This document shows positions 8,117 to 18,002 of a DNA stretch of 32,683 bases, one piece after another. A program made the position numbers and the translations under genes. The first letter of the stretch is position 1; each line of letters starts with the position of its first letter. A model generated the notes under the pieces. That model did no database searches. It had not been told where the DNA came from and worked only from the letters and a program-made list of their open reading frames with translations. Source of the DNA: Candidatus Pacearchaeota archaeon (GTDB lineage Archaea > Nanobdellota > Nanobdellia > Pacearchaeales > GW2011-AR1); the NCBI GenBank assembly GCA_002688415.1, contig NZCX01000024.1, positions 1-32,683 of the forward strand, read 5' to 3'.

Positions 8117-11100
8117 TTCTTTTTCTCCTTTGCCTTCTTTGACAATGCCCCTGTGACCTTTACATAAAGACCTGGTAATCCTGTTCCAACCGGAACTGGC
8201 TGATTCAGGATAATATTTTCTATAACTGAAGCAAGCTCATCTTTCTTTCCTGTTTTTGTTGCTTGTACAAATTGTTTATCTGGAGTTTCAAAGCTAGCTC
8301 TTGCAAGTATAGAACTCTTTTCAGAAATAATACCCATTCTTGTTATCCCTTTAACAATTCCTGATTGCGTCATAGTGTCCGCTATTAACATGGCATGTTT
8401 ATTGTCGATATCTAATCCCTGTGAGACAATAACCTTTTCTATTTCTCTTATGATTACTTCTCTTGCTGCTTCGATCCCTAAAACATTTGAAACTTCGTGG
8501 ATATCGTTAGTGTATATTTTATTCTCGTCAATTCCCTTGATTTCTAATGTTTCTTTCAAATTACTTCCCGCTGTTAGAATAACATAATCTTTATCTCTCT
8601 TAGCAACCAACACTTGCGTAACCTTCTTTACTCCAGAAAGAATGACGTCTTTTATTTTCTCCTTTGTCCTGTAGATTGTTTTGAAATCATCTTTCTTCAT
8701 CTCTAATACTCTTGTTTCACCTAGTTTCTTTGTGGTAAATCCCTTTTCGTTCAAGATGTCAACTGCCTTGCCGGAAGTTATATGTGCTCTTTTTAGAGAA
8801 TCTTTGTTTATTGAAATCTTTATCGTTTTTGTTGCAAAGTCAATTCCTATCTCATCTATAATATCTTTTAGCTTTACTTCTTTGATCTTTTCTGCAATGA
8901 TCTTTGCGTCTTTCTCGTTATTGTGTTCCTTGTCTAAATAGACCTCCATTGTTGGAGTCTTTGGTGTCTTTCTTGCATCAAATATTTCAATAATTCTTGG
9001 AAGTCCTGTTGTAACTTGTACTTCCGCCACACCTGCTGCGTGGAAAGTGTTTAAAACCATTTGAGTTGAAGCCTCTCCAAAGCTTTGAGCCGCGATAATA
9101 CCAATAGCCTCTCCCGGAGATACCTTCTTTTTCTTATGCTCTGCACTTACGTCAATACCGTCTAATCCATAGACAAACTGAACAATATTTCCTGAGGCAT
9201 CTCTAACTGTTCCATCATAGGCCATTACAAGGTCCTGTAGCGCGTTTGCCAATCTTCGGTATAAATAACCCGACTTTGGAGTTCTTAGCGCTGTATCCAT
9301 CAGACCGTCTCTACCCGTGATAGAACCGAAGAAGAATTCTACTGGATTAAGTCCCTCCATAAAAGAGCTTTCAATGAATCCGTGTGACTTTGCGCTTAGG
9401 TCTGCTTTTTTAAAGAATGGAAGTGTCCTTTCAGTATATCCAAAGTCTATTCTTTTACCGTTTAGAACCTGTTGCCCAACCGAACAGGCAATTTGGGTAA
9501 CATTTAACATGCTACCTCTTGCCTTTGCTTTGATCATTTTATTTACATTATTGTTTTCTGGGAACTCCTTACTTACTACATCTCCTATTTTTGTTCTAAC
9601 TTCATTTAATACTTGCAGAATTTTTAGCTCTCTACTCTCTTCTGCCCCTCTTCCTGGGAGAAGTTCAATCGATCCATCATAGTATGCCTCTATAAGTTCT
9701 TGCGTTTTCTCGTCTGCGTCCTTTAATACTTTTTCAGTCTTTTTCTTTATTTCGTCTGATACATTTAAATCCTCAAGTGAAACTGTGAATCCGTTTCTTG
9801 AAAGGAAATTAACACCTAGGGCGAACACTCTTCTTAGAACTTCCATTGCCTCTGCTCTTGGCATCTCGCCATCTATCTTTTTTAAGTCTTCGCCAGATTC
9901 TTTTCTGAAGCCCCTTGATGTCATATTCTTTCCTTGATACGGCTTTGGTAAAACGTTGTTGAATACCTTGCTACCCTCGTTTGATTTGTTCAACGTCATT
10001 TCAGTTACTCCTGTTGAGAAAAGTAGCTGCGATGCGTCTTCCCTAGATAGCTCTGTTTCATTCAATAGATGATTCCCTGTAGCTGCATCGTCAATACATC
10101 CCATCAGGTTCATATTTGTCTTTGGAGAAAATAGGTTGTTGTTAACATTCAAAAGTGTTTCAGCCTCTGCTCTTGCCTCTTCTGTTTGCGGTCCGTGAAT
10201 ATTCATTTCATCACCGTCAAAATCTGCGTTATAAGGATTACAAGATGCTGGATGCATCCTGAAAGTTCTATAGGGTAAAACTCTTACGAAATGTGCCATT
10301 AAAGATGCCCTATGAAGCGAAGGATGTCGGTTGAATAGAACTATATCTCCATCTACAAGATGCCTTTCTACAATATACCCTGGCTCTATCTCTTCTGCCA
10401 ATGTTTCTCTTAGCTCTTCTGTTATTCTTTTTCTTTTTCCATCTGGCCTTAGGATGTAATTCGCCCCCGGATACTCTGTTGATAAGATTAATTTTTTACA
10501 CCTTTCGATATTCAAACTTGTTACCCTCTCCGCTACTGTAATGATCTTTGCTACCTCGTAAGGAACTCCTACCTCGTTTATCTTTAGATTAGGATCTGGA
10601 GAAATTACTGTACGTGCAGAATAATTAACTCTTTTTCCGGCAAGATTCTTTCTGATCCTACCCTCCTTCCCCTTAATTCTTTCTGTTATTGTCTTTAATG
10701 GTTGTCCCGACCTGTGCCTTGCTGGAGGAACTCTCGCAATTGAATTGTCAAAGTATGTTGTAACATGATATTGTAGCAGGTCCCATAGATCTTCGATAAT
10801 AACTTCAGGGGCTCCTGCGTTTAGATTCTCCCAAAGTCTTTGGTTTGCTCTAATAATATCGCTCAATTTGTGTGTTATATCGTCTTCACTTCTTTCTCCG
10901 CTTTCAAGTGTGATTGATGGCCTAACAGTAACTGGTGGTACCAAAAGACTTGTTAAGATTGCCCATTCTGGCCTTAGCGTCTCTGCATTTATTCCAAGAA
11001 CCTTTAAATCTTCTTCTGGGACTTTTGTCAATCTCTCTCTAATTTCTGTCGGCAATAATCTTGTCCTTCCTATCTTGAAGCTTGATGGCTTTTCTATTTT

Positions 11101-11526
11101 TACTCTCTCTTGTATGATTCCACAATGTGGGCACTTCTTTCCATCTTTTGCCTTTTTGATTCTGCTCTTTAAGTCTAGTTCCAGATGTTTTTCCTCTTTG
11201 ATCAATACTTTTCCACATGCCTCACATGTGCTTCTAAGTACTAGATCGATTATTGGGATGTATTTTATATGAACTATTGGCCTAGCAAATTCAATTATTC
11301 CTGGATGCCCTAGACATTCCTTCAATCTTCCACCACAAGTTCTACATCTTACTCCTGGGTCAATTGCCCCAAGCCTTAAGTCCATCAGCCCACCATCTAC
11401 GGGATAACCATCGACGTCATAAAGTTCTGGGGTTACCACCTTGGCTACGCTTAATTTTTTGATTCTTTCTGGGTCTAAAAGTGAAAAAGTCAAACTTGCA
11501 ATTTTCTTGTTTATTGTTTCTGCCAT
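8113..11526 (-). CDS. rpoA: DNA-directed RNA polymerase subunit A, A' and A'' in one ORF
   Basis: 1137 aa; contains CRTCGGRLKECLGHPG zinc site and NADFDGDEMNIHGPQ (A') plus SPGEAIGIIAAQSFGEASTQMVLNTFHAAGVAEVQVTTGLPRIIEIFDA (A'') with no internal stop. Confidence 0.96.
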   Translation of the reverse strand: MAETINKKIASLTFSLLDPERIKKLSVAKVVTPELYDVDGYPVDGGLMDLRLGAIDPGVRCRTCGGRLKECLGHPGIIEFARPIVHIKYIPIIDLVLRSTCEACGKVLIKEEKHLELDLKSRIKKAKDGKKCPHCGIIQERVKIEKPSSFKIGRTRLLPTEIRERLTKVPEEDLKVLGINAETLRPEWAILTSLLVPPVTVRPSITLESGERSEDDITHKLSDIIRANQRLWENLNAGAPEVIIEDLWDLLQYHVTTYFDNSIARVPPARHRSGQPLKTITERIKGKEGRIRKNLAGKRVNYSARTVISPDPNLKINEVGVPYEVAKIITVAERVTSLNIERCKKLILSTEYPGANYILRPDGKRKRITEELRETLAEEIEPGYIVERHLVDGDIVLFNRHPSLHRASLMAHFVRVLPYRTFRMHPASCNPYNADFDGDEMNIHGPQTEEARAEAETLLNVNNNLFSPKTNMNLMGCIDDAATGNHLLNETELSREDASQLLFSTGVTEMTLNKSNEGSKVFNNVLPKPYQGKNMTSRGFRKESGEDLKKIDGEMPRAEAMEVLRRVFALGVNFLSRNGFTVSLEDLNVSDEIKKKTEKVLKDADEKTQELIEAYYDGSIELLPGRGAEESRELKILQVLNEVRTKIGDVVSKEFPENNNVNKMIKAKARGSMLNVTQIACSVGQQVLNGKRIDFGYTERTLPFFKKADLSAKSHGFIESSFMEGLNPVEFFFGSITGRDGLMDTALRTPKSGYLYRRLANALQDLVMAYDGTVRDASGNIVQFVYGLDGIDVSAEHKKKKVSPGEAIGIIAAQSFGEASTQMVLNTFHAAGVAEVQVTTGLPRIIEIFDARKTPKTPTMEVYLDKEHNNEKDAKIIAEKIKEVKLKDIIDEIGIDFATKTIKISINKDSLKRAHITSGKAVDILNEKGFTTKKLGETRVLEMKKDDFKTIYRTKEKIKDVILSGVKKVTQVLVAKRDKDYVILTAGSNLKETLEIKGIDENKIYTNDIHEVSNVLGIEAAREVIIREIEKVIVSQGLDIDNKHAMLIADTMTQSGIVKGITRMGIISEKSSILARASFETPDKQFVQATKTGKKDELASVIENIILNQPVPVGTGLPGLYVKVTGALSKKAKEKKK

Positions 11527-11527
11527 T

Positions 11528-14500
11528 TTAATGATATTTGTTTTTCAATTCAAATTTAGTTAAAAGATGAAGTCCTTGAAGCTCCTCTACCAATAGCTTG
11601 AATGCATAACTTACCTCTACGGGCTCTACTTGATTCGAGCTACATAAACTACAGACCCTCTTCTTGTGTATCTGGTCATCTATTGCTAATGCTCCACACT
11701 TAGAGCATATATGGATTATTACCTTATCAGAATCGTATCTTTCTTTTAGTAATAATGATGCTCCGTGCCCTACTAACGCTTGCTGCTCCATTTCACCCAA
11801 CCTTAAGGCCCCTCCTCGTGCTCTTCCCTCGATAGGTTGTCTTGTTAAAAGTGCAATCTTACCAGAGGCTCTTGCGTGCATTTTATCTGCAACCATATAT
11901 TTCAGCTTCATGTAAAACATGTTCCCTACGAAGATCTTAATCGGCATTCTTTCTCCAGTTACTCCGTGGTAGAATATTTCTTTCCCATTTTCTCTAAATC
12001 CTAATTTCTTAAGATTATTTTCTAATGTATCTAATCCCTCTCCTGAGAATGGTGATGCATCAACAATTCGTCCATCTAGTGCCGCTACTTTCCCAGCAAG
12101 AATATCCAACAAGTAACCTACTGTCATACGAGATGGCACACCATGTGGATTGAAGATAATATCTGGCCTAATGCCTCGAGACGTGAATGGGATGTCTTCT
12201 TCTTTCGCAATTGAGCCCACAATACCCTTCTGTCCATGTGGCACAGAGAACTTATCTCCTAGCTCCGGTATTCTAAGCTCTCTTGTTCTAATCTGCACTA
12301 TCCTATTTCCTTCTCTATCCTGTGTAATAAATACTGCGTCAACAGTTCCCTTTTCCTCTTGCTTGATTGCAACCGAACTTTCTTTCTTGGAGTGAATAGA
12401 TATCTCTCTTGCTTCGCTAAGGAATTTTGGAGGAGATGTTTTTCCAATAACTACCTCTCCTTCCCTGAGGTCTGCTTCAGGATATACAATCCCATCGTCT
12501 TCTAAAAACCTATAGCTCTCTTCGGTCCTATACCCCGAAGTGTCTTTGTCCGGGATCAGTATTTCGTCTTTTAATCCTCCTGCATAATTAAGCTCTATAG
12601 AAGTATATGGCCTGAATCTTGAGCTTCTTCCAAATCCTCTGTCGATAGATCCCTTGTTAAGAACCACAGAATCGTCGATGTTGTATCCGCCTGCTGGCAT
12701 AACTGCAACAACTACGTTTTGCCCTACTGGGTGAACGTCTAATGTATCATAAACAAAGCTTCGAACTACCGGCTTTTGTGGATAATGTAGAAGGCTTACG
12801 TCTGTGTCGATCCGGATAGGATAATTTGCTGCATATATTCCCAAGCCTTGCCTATATGCTCTAGAACCACCTTTAACCATACGCGCTGGGGGATTGTGAT
12901 TTGCATAAGGAATCATAGACACACTAACTCCTAAGCAATCAATTCTGTCAATTTCTAAGTGGGTGTGCTCTTGGGTTAATTCACTTTCTTCAAAGGCAAT
13001 AAGGCAATCGTCTTCTTCGCTTGCATCTAAATATTCTAAGATACCCTGCTTGATTAAATCTTCCCAGTTTAGTGTTCCCTGTTTGATCATCTCTAGGTGC
13101 TCTTGCTTTAATTTTGATTCCCCATTTTCTACTATAATTACAGGTCTTAAAACCCTTCCAACTTCTGTTGATATGAATACTGTATCTAGGTACTTCTCAA
13201 ACTTAACAGATGTCTCTATAGGAAGATTTCCTAATCTCCTTTCTGTCTTTATAGAATCTACAAATTCTTCAGCATTTTCTACAGCTCCTATAAAACGTCC
13301 ATTATAAAAAATATCGTAATCTCCGTCCTCGTGACTCATTCCAGATTTTTCTAATATGGGTATCAGATTTTTATCACCAATGTTAACCCTTGTTGAAATT
13401 CTTGCTAGGATCGCTAGATTTTTCCTTAGACCGATTTCTGTACCTTCTGGGGTTTCTACTGGACAAAATCTTCCATAATGTGTTGGATGTACTGTTCTTG
13501 CTGCGAAATTTTCTTGTTCTCCTGGTAAAGTTGACGTTACCTTTTGCAGTTGGCTCATTATTGCAAAAGAATTATTTTTATCCATGTTTTGAGTTACACC
13601 CTTTCTTTCTCCGATCCATGAGCCGGTTGCTATTGAAGATTCAACCCTATGCGAGAATAGCGTTGATTTTGCCAAGGTCTTAATTGAATAGAACTTTCTT
13701 CTCTTTACCGTTTTCTGAAGAGAATGCTGAACTTCTCTCAATAATATATTTAGATTTACTCTGAATAGGTCAGACAATAGGTCGCCAGAAAGTCTAACTC
13801 TCTTGTTCGAGTAATGATCTTTATCTGTCATTGAATCTTCTGGATGTTCTTTTGCAACATAATATTGCTTGATAAATTTACAAAGAGTTCTTGCCTTTTC
13901 TACTCTTGATTTTTTATCTACTCCGATATGCGGAAGCAGGTATGAATCTATTCTTTGTTTTACTCTATCTAATATTTCTTTTTGTGTTCCTTGAAGTGCT
14001 GATTTCTCTGCTATCCACATTAGGGCATCTTGTTCTGACCCTAAACTTGCAAACTCATATAGGTTTACAATTAGACTATCTGTTTGTTTCCCTACAAGCT
14101 TTGATATGTCTGCATCACTTGTTAGGCCAAGCGCTTTCAATAAAACAATAATTGGTATGTCTCTAAATCTGGAGAAGCTGATATCCATAATTCCTTCGTT
14201 GTTCTCATTTATTGAGACTGGAATTTTGTAGGCTCCTCTTTGTGAGAATATCCTAAGTAGCAGAATCTTTTTGATCTTTTGCCTTTCTATGAATGTTTGA
14301 TTGCTTGCCAAATCTTCTGCCATAATCATTATTCTTTCATTGCCGTTAATCAAGAAATATCCTCCTGGATCTTTTGGGTCGACAAAGTTTGCCAAAAGTT
14401 CGTCTTCACTTAATCCGTTTAAGTTACAGGCACGACTTTTTACCATGATTGGCATTCTTCCTAATTGCACTTCAGAACTTTCTGCTTGCCCACCATAATT

Positions 14501-14785
14501 GATACTCATTTCTAATTTTATTGGGGCAGAGTATGTCAACTTTCTTAATCTTGCCTCTGTTGGAGTTATCGGCTTTATAGATCCGTCAGATTCAACGATA
14601 TTTGGTTTTCCTACTGTAATTTTTCCTAACTTGATTTCAAAGTCTTCTGTCGGAAGGCCATCCGAAAGCTCGGTTACTATTTCTTGCAATCTCTGATCTA
14701 TAAAATTGTTGAATGATCTAATGTTGGATTCCACTAGTGAGTAATTTTTCAAATATTCTTTAACCAGAATATGCCCTTTGTCCAT
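11528..14785 (-). CDS. rpoB: DNA-directed RNA polymerase subunit B (undivided)
   Basis: 1085 aa; ENFAARTVHPTHYGRFCPVETPEGTEIGLRKNLA, YNIDDSVVLNKGSIDRGFGRSSRFR, ELGDKFSVPHGQKGIVG, GGALRLGEMEQQALVGHGAS. Confidence 0.97.
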   Translation of the reverse strand: MDKGHILVKEYLKNYSLVESNIRSFNNFIDQRLQEIVTELSDGLPTEDFEIKLGKITVGKPNIVESDGSIKPITPTEARLRKLTYSAPIKLEMSINYGGQAESSEVQLGRMPIMVKSRACNLNGLSEDELLANFVDPKDPGGYFLINGNERIMIMAEDLASNQTFIERQKIKKILLLRIFSQRGAYKIPVSINENNEGIMDISFSRFRDIPIIVLLKALGLTSDADISKLVGKQTDSLIVNLYEFASLGSEQDALMWIAEKSALQGTQKEILDRVKQRIDSYLLPHIGVDKKSRVEKARTLCKFIKQYYVAKEHPEDSMTDKDHYSNKRVRLSGDLLSDLFRVNLNILLREVQHSLQKTVKRRKFYSIKTLAKSTLFSHRVESSIATGSWIGERKGVTQNMDKNNSFAIMSQLQKVTSTLPGEQENFAARTVHPTHYGRFCPVETPEGTEIGLRKNLAILARISTRVNIGDKNLIPILEKSGMSHEDGDYDIFYNGRFIGAVENAEEFVDSIKTERRLGNLPIETSVKFEKYLDTVFISTEVGRVLRPVIIVENGESKLKQEHLEMIKQGTLNWEDLIKQGILEYLDASEEDDCLIAFEESELTQEHTHLEIDRIDCLGVSVSMIPYANHNPPARMVKGGSRAYRQGLGIYAANYPIRIDTDVSLLHYPQKPVVRSFVYDTLDVHPVGQNVVVAVMPAGGYNIDDSVVLNKGSIDRGFGRSSRFRPYTSIELNYAGGLKDEILIPDKDTSGYRTEESYRFLEDDGIVYPEADLREGEVVIGKTSPPKFLSEAREISIHSKKESSVAIKQEEKGTVDAVFITQDREGNRIVQIRTRELRIPELGDKFSVPHGQKGIVGSIAKEEDIPFTSRGIRPDIIFNPHGVPSRMTVGYLLDILAGKVAALDGRIVDASPFSGEGLDTLENNLKKLGFRENGKEIFYHGVTGERMPIKIFVGNMFYMKLKYMVADKMHARASGKIALLTRQPIEGRARGGALRLGEMEQQALVGHGASLLLKERYDSDKVIIHICSKCGALAIDDQIHKKRVCSLCSSNQVEPVEVSYAFKLLVEELQGLHLLTKFELKNKYH

Positions 14786-14979
14786 TAGATAACCACCCTA
14801 AAATAGGTCTCCTCTTTTCTTTCTATTTTTATGACGTCCCCTTTTTCGCAATCTTCTTCAAGAATTGGATCTTTCTTAGAAATCTTTGGTAATTGCGGTA
14901 ATGATATGTTATGTTTTTTTAGAATTTTGTCTACCTCTTGCGGATCTATTTTTGTGTGTTTTGGTTGGAGCGTGTGCAT
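14785..14979 (-). CDS. rpoH: DNA-directed RNA polymerase subunit H
   Basis: 64 aa; HTKIDPQEVDKILKKHNISLPQLPKISKKDPI...GDVIKIERKEETYFRVVI; immediately upstream of rpoB. Confidence 0.92.
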   Translation of the reverse strand: MHTLQPKHTKIDPQEVDKILKKHNISLPQLPKISKKDPILEEDCEKGDVIKIERKEETYFRVVI

Positions 14980-15030
14980 TCTTTGGTTAGAACATTTTTA
15001 GATACAAAAAAATGAAAAAATGGCTTTAAA

Positions 15031-15120
15031 AACCTTTCGGAACCCTCGGGTTTTCACTATTTTTCGGGGCTGAGCGGTATTTGCCCACATATGAGTCTAC
15101 TGGCCGGCTTTTTCGTGATT
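15031..15120 (-). ncRNA. Candidate structured RNA or upstream element (uncharacterised)
   Basis: GC-rich block in a 195-bp divergent intergenic region. On the minus strand it begins about 25-30 nt after the palindromic TTTATAAA at 15145-15152, contains GGGC/GCCC and AAAACC/GGUUUU pairings, and ends in U-rich sequence. Strand and existence unproven. Confidence 0.3.
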
Positions 15121-15144
15121 TTTTGGAAATCAAGAAAAACAAAG

Positions 15145-15152
15145 TTTATAAA
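15145..15152. promoter_or_regulatory. TATA box TTTATAAA
   Basis: 22 nt upstream of the minD-like ATG at 15175; palindromic. Confidence 0.65.
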
Positions 15153-15174
15153 GGGTTAATTTAGTTAATATATT

Positions 15175-15921
15175 ATGGCGAAAATCATTGTGATCAATTC
15201 TGGAAAGGGTGGTGTTGGTAAAACCACGACGGCTATTAATCTTGGTGCCTGTTTGAATAAACTTTCTAAGGAAGTTGTTGTTGTTGATGCCAATCTTAAT
15301 ACTCCTAACATAGGTATACACCTCGGCGCCCCTATTGTTCCTGTTACTCTTAACCATGTCTTGAAGGGTAAGGCAGACGTTGAAGAGGCAGTCTATGAGC
15401 ATTCTTCTGGGACAAAAATTATCCCCTCGTCATTATCTATAAAAGAGCTTACTAAATTCAATACAAATAAGTTTGCCAACCTAGGACGTAAACTTAAAGA
15501 ATTGTATGAATATACTATCTTTGATTGCGCTGCTGGATTTGGAGAAGAAGTTATTTCAGTGATGGATATTGCTGATGAAATCATTATTGTAACCAATCCT
15601 GAAATGCCTGCAGTCACAGATGCCCTTAAATCTGTTAAGGTTGCTAGGGATCGTGGAAGGAACGTGAAAGGTGTTATAGTTACGCGCCATAAGAATGCAA
15701 AATATGAGATGCCCTTGTCCTCTATAAAATCTATGCTTGAGGCTCCAATAATTGGTGTGATTCCTGAAGATAAAGCAGTTAAGGAATCCGTTAACAAAAG
15801 AGACGCTGTTATTCATACTCACCCACGAAGCAAGGTTTCGAAGAAATATCACGAAATCGCGAGAAAGGTCGCTGGTGAAGCCGAGGAGTCTCGAGGGTTT
15901 TTTAAGAAGTTGTTTGGTTAG
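15175..15921 (+). CDS. MinD/ParA-family ATPase
   Basis: Deviant Walker A SGKGGVGKTTTAINLGA; VVVVDANLNTPNIGIHLG; C-terminal RGFFKKLFG resembles an amphipathic membrane-targeting tail. Confidence 0.92.
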   Translation: MAKIIVINSGKGGVGKTTTAINLGACLNKLSKEVVVVDANLNTPNIGIHLGAPIVPVTLNHVLKGKADVEEAVYEHSSGTKIIPSSLSIKELTKFNTNKFANLGRKLKELYEYTIFDCAAGFGEEVISVMDIADEIIIVTNPEMPAVTDALKSVKVARDRGRNVKGVIVTRHKNAKYEMPLSSIKSMLEAPIIGVIPEDKAVKESVNKRDAVIHTHPRSKVSKKYHEIARKVAGEAEESRGFFKKLFG

Positions 15922-15949
15922 TCTAGAATTATTTTTTATTCCCAGTATA

Positions 15950-16294
15950 TTAGCCTATTTGTGATCCGTTTTCTATATCGCTATCCAGTGCCAATAAAAC
16001 TATTTTTGCTTCATCGTCCGTAAAGGCTGCGAGCAACATTCCTTGGCTTTCAACGCCTTTCATCTTTCTTGGAGCAAGATTTGAAAGATAAGCTATTTTC
16101 TTATTTGCAAGATCTTTAGATTCGTAAAATTCCTTTATCCCTGCACAAATAGTTCTTGTCCCGATCTCGCCAACATCAAGAGTTAGCTTAAAAAGCTTAT
16201 CTGCACCTTCGATCTCTTCAACTTTTTTGATTTCTGCAACTCTTAAATCCGCTTTTTGCCAATCTTTGTACTCTAGCTGTGCTACTCCTTCCAT
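15950..16294 (-). CDS. Stand-alone tRNA-binding domain protein (MetRS C-terminal/Trbp111-like)
   Basis: KADLRVAEIKKVEEIEGADKLFKLTLDVGEIGTRTICAGIKEFY...KKIAYLSNLAPRKMKGVESQGMLLAA. Confidence 0.92.
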   Translation of the reverse strand: MEGVAQLEYKDWQKADLRVAEIKKVEEIEGADKLFKLTLDVGEIGTRTICAGIKEFYESKDLANKKIAYLSNLAPRKMKGVESQGMLLAAFTDDEAKIVLLALDSDIENGSQIG

Positions 16295-16355
16295 TATTTA
16301 TTTAAGGAGTTATGGTTTATTAACTTTTTCATAATTGGGTATATAACTACAAAAA

Positions 16356-16363
16356 CTTAAATA
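16356..16363 (+). promoter_or_regulatory. TATA-like box CTTAAATA
   Basis: 24 nt upstream of ATG 16388. Confidence 0.45.
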
Positions 16364-16387
16364 GATAGAATAACCTATCAATAAACG

Positions 16388-17956
16388 ATGAAAAAGCGGT
16401 TTGGCCAGGATAAATATAAACATTTTTTTATAAATGATAAAAATAAAAAAGAAGTTCTAAAGACATTTAAAGATGCCTGTTCCTTGGGTATAGACTTCAA
16501 ACTGAGCAAAAATACTAAGCCTGTTTTGGAGTACAAGGATCAAAAGAAGATAGAAAAGAACTTTTTAAAACCAATCCCCAAAAGAGGGAAGCCTATTGAA
16601 GATGTTTTAAAGGAGTTTGAAAAAAAAATAATGTGTGGTTCAGTTAATTTTTCCAGCCCTCATTTTTTAGCATTCCCTGATTGTGGAAATTCTATAGCTG
16701 CCGTCACAGGACATATTTTATATGGCATGCTTAATCAAAATTTAATCAATTCTGTTCACACCTCTCCAACGGCCACCTTCGCAGAAATGGAAGTAATAGG
16801 CTGGCTGAGGGAGCTTGTGGGTTATAAGGTAAATAGAAAGCCCAAGTCTATTTTAGATGTTGGTGGAATAAGCGTGACTGGAGGAACTGGGGCAAATACC
16901 GTTGGCTTGATGTTGGCAAGAGAGAATAAATTTAGAGGATCTATTAACAAGGGCCTTCAGGGGAAGCAATCAAAATTAAAAGCGTTTATTCCAAAAGGCA
17001 TAGGACATTATTCTATTAAGGCTGGCCTTGGATGGATTGGAATTGGAACTGAAAATGTTGTAGAGGTAGAAACAACCTCTCAATTTACAATAGATCAAAA
17101 GGACTTGGTGAAAAAAATAAAATCAGAAAAGAAGAAAGGCAATACTCCTTTTTGCTTGGTAGCTTACACCGGAGACTCTAGAACAATGGCAATTGACTAT
17201 TTATCTGACTTATCGAAGATAGCAAAAAAGAATAAGTTGTGGTTCCATGTTGATGCCTGTCACGGCCTCTCTCTTTGTTTCAGCGACAAATTAAAAGAGA
17301 AAGTTAAAGGAATTGCACTTGCTGATTCCGTGACAATAGACCCTCACAAAGTCCTTTTTACACCATATACTCTTAGTTTTGTTTTATTGAAAGATCCCAA
17401 AAAATTCAAATTAATTTCAGGCGTAAGCGACCTAATAACTAGTGAAAATTATTCCTTCGGACAAATCACCCCTCTTTATGGAAGCAGAGCATTTAATAGT
17501 CTTAAATTATGGATGTTAATTAAAAACCTTGGTAAGAAAAATATAGGAAATCTTATTGAGATAAGGCATGAGATGGTTAAAGTTTTCTCAAAAATAATAA
17601 GAAATGAAAAGGATTTTTATTTGCTAAATGAACCGACTATAAACAGCACAGTTTATCTCTATATCCCTCAGGAATTAAAGTTATTGTTAGATAATCCTAA
17701 GACAATGGAAAAGGCTCGAAAAAAGATAAATTTATTAAATAAAAATATACAATTTAGAATTTTCAAGGAGGGAGAATTTTATGTCCACACTTTTTTAATA
17801 AATGATTTTAAAAATGTTCTTAATACTGGGACAGCTAATTCTTTCCAAGTACAAAGATTAATGTTGGGCAACCCTTTAACTACGGTAGACGATTTTGAGA
17901 AACTCCTTAGGTATACTCGAAAGGTAGGAGATCAGGAGTGGAAGAAGTTGGCATGA
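16388..17956 (+). CDS. Group II PLP-dependent decarboxylase
   Basis: 522 aa; NFSSPHFLAFPDCGNSIAAVTGHILYGMLNQNLIN...TPTATFAEMEVIGWL-type motifs, WFHVDACHG, and SVTIDPHKVLFTP with the PLP lysine. Confidence 0.85.
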   Translation: MKKRFGQDKYKHFFINDKNKKEVLKTFKDACSLGIDFKLSKNTKPVLEYKDQKKIEKNFLKPIPKRGKPIEDVLKEFEKKIMCGSVNFSSPHFLAFPDCGNSIAAVTGHILYGMLNQNLINSVHTSPTATFAEMEVIGWLRELVGYKVNRKPKSILDVGGISVTGGTGANTVGLMLARENKFRGSINKGLQGKQSKLKAFIPKGIGHYSIKAGLGWIGIGTENVVEVETTSQFTIDQKDLVKKIKSEKKKGNTPFCLVAYTGDSRTMAIDYLSDLSKIAKKNKLWFHVDACHGLSLCFSDKLKEKVKGIALADSVTIDPHKVLFTPYTLSFVLLKDPKKFKLISGVSDLITSENYSFGQITPLYGSRAFNSLKLWMLIKNLGKKNIGNLIEIRHEMVKVFSKIIRNEKDFYLLNEPTINSTVYLYIPQELKLLLDNPKTMEKARKKINLLNKNIQFRIFKEGEFYVHTFLINDFKNVLNTGTANSFQVQRLMLGNPLTTVDDFEKLLRYTRKVGDQEWKKLA

Positions 17957-18002
17957 TGAAAGTAATGATTAGTTACTATATAACAAATAGAGGAGATCGG
18001 AA

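Noticed and set aside
8375-14696. Plus-strand ORFs antisense to rpoA and rpoB (e.g. 10868..11272, 12963..13307)
   Set aside because: Overlap strongly conserved RNAP coding sequence on the other strand.
8113-14785. Intein or intron in rpoA or rpoB
   Set aside because: Both ORFs are at or below normal size, with uninterrupted motifs and no intein splice-like blocks.
15393-15852. Minus-strand ORFs 15393..15797 and 15556..15852
   Set aside because: Antisense to the MinD-like gene whose motifs are clear.
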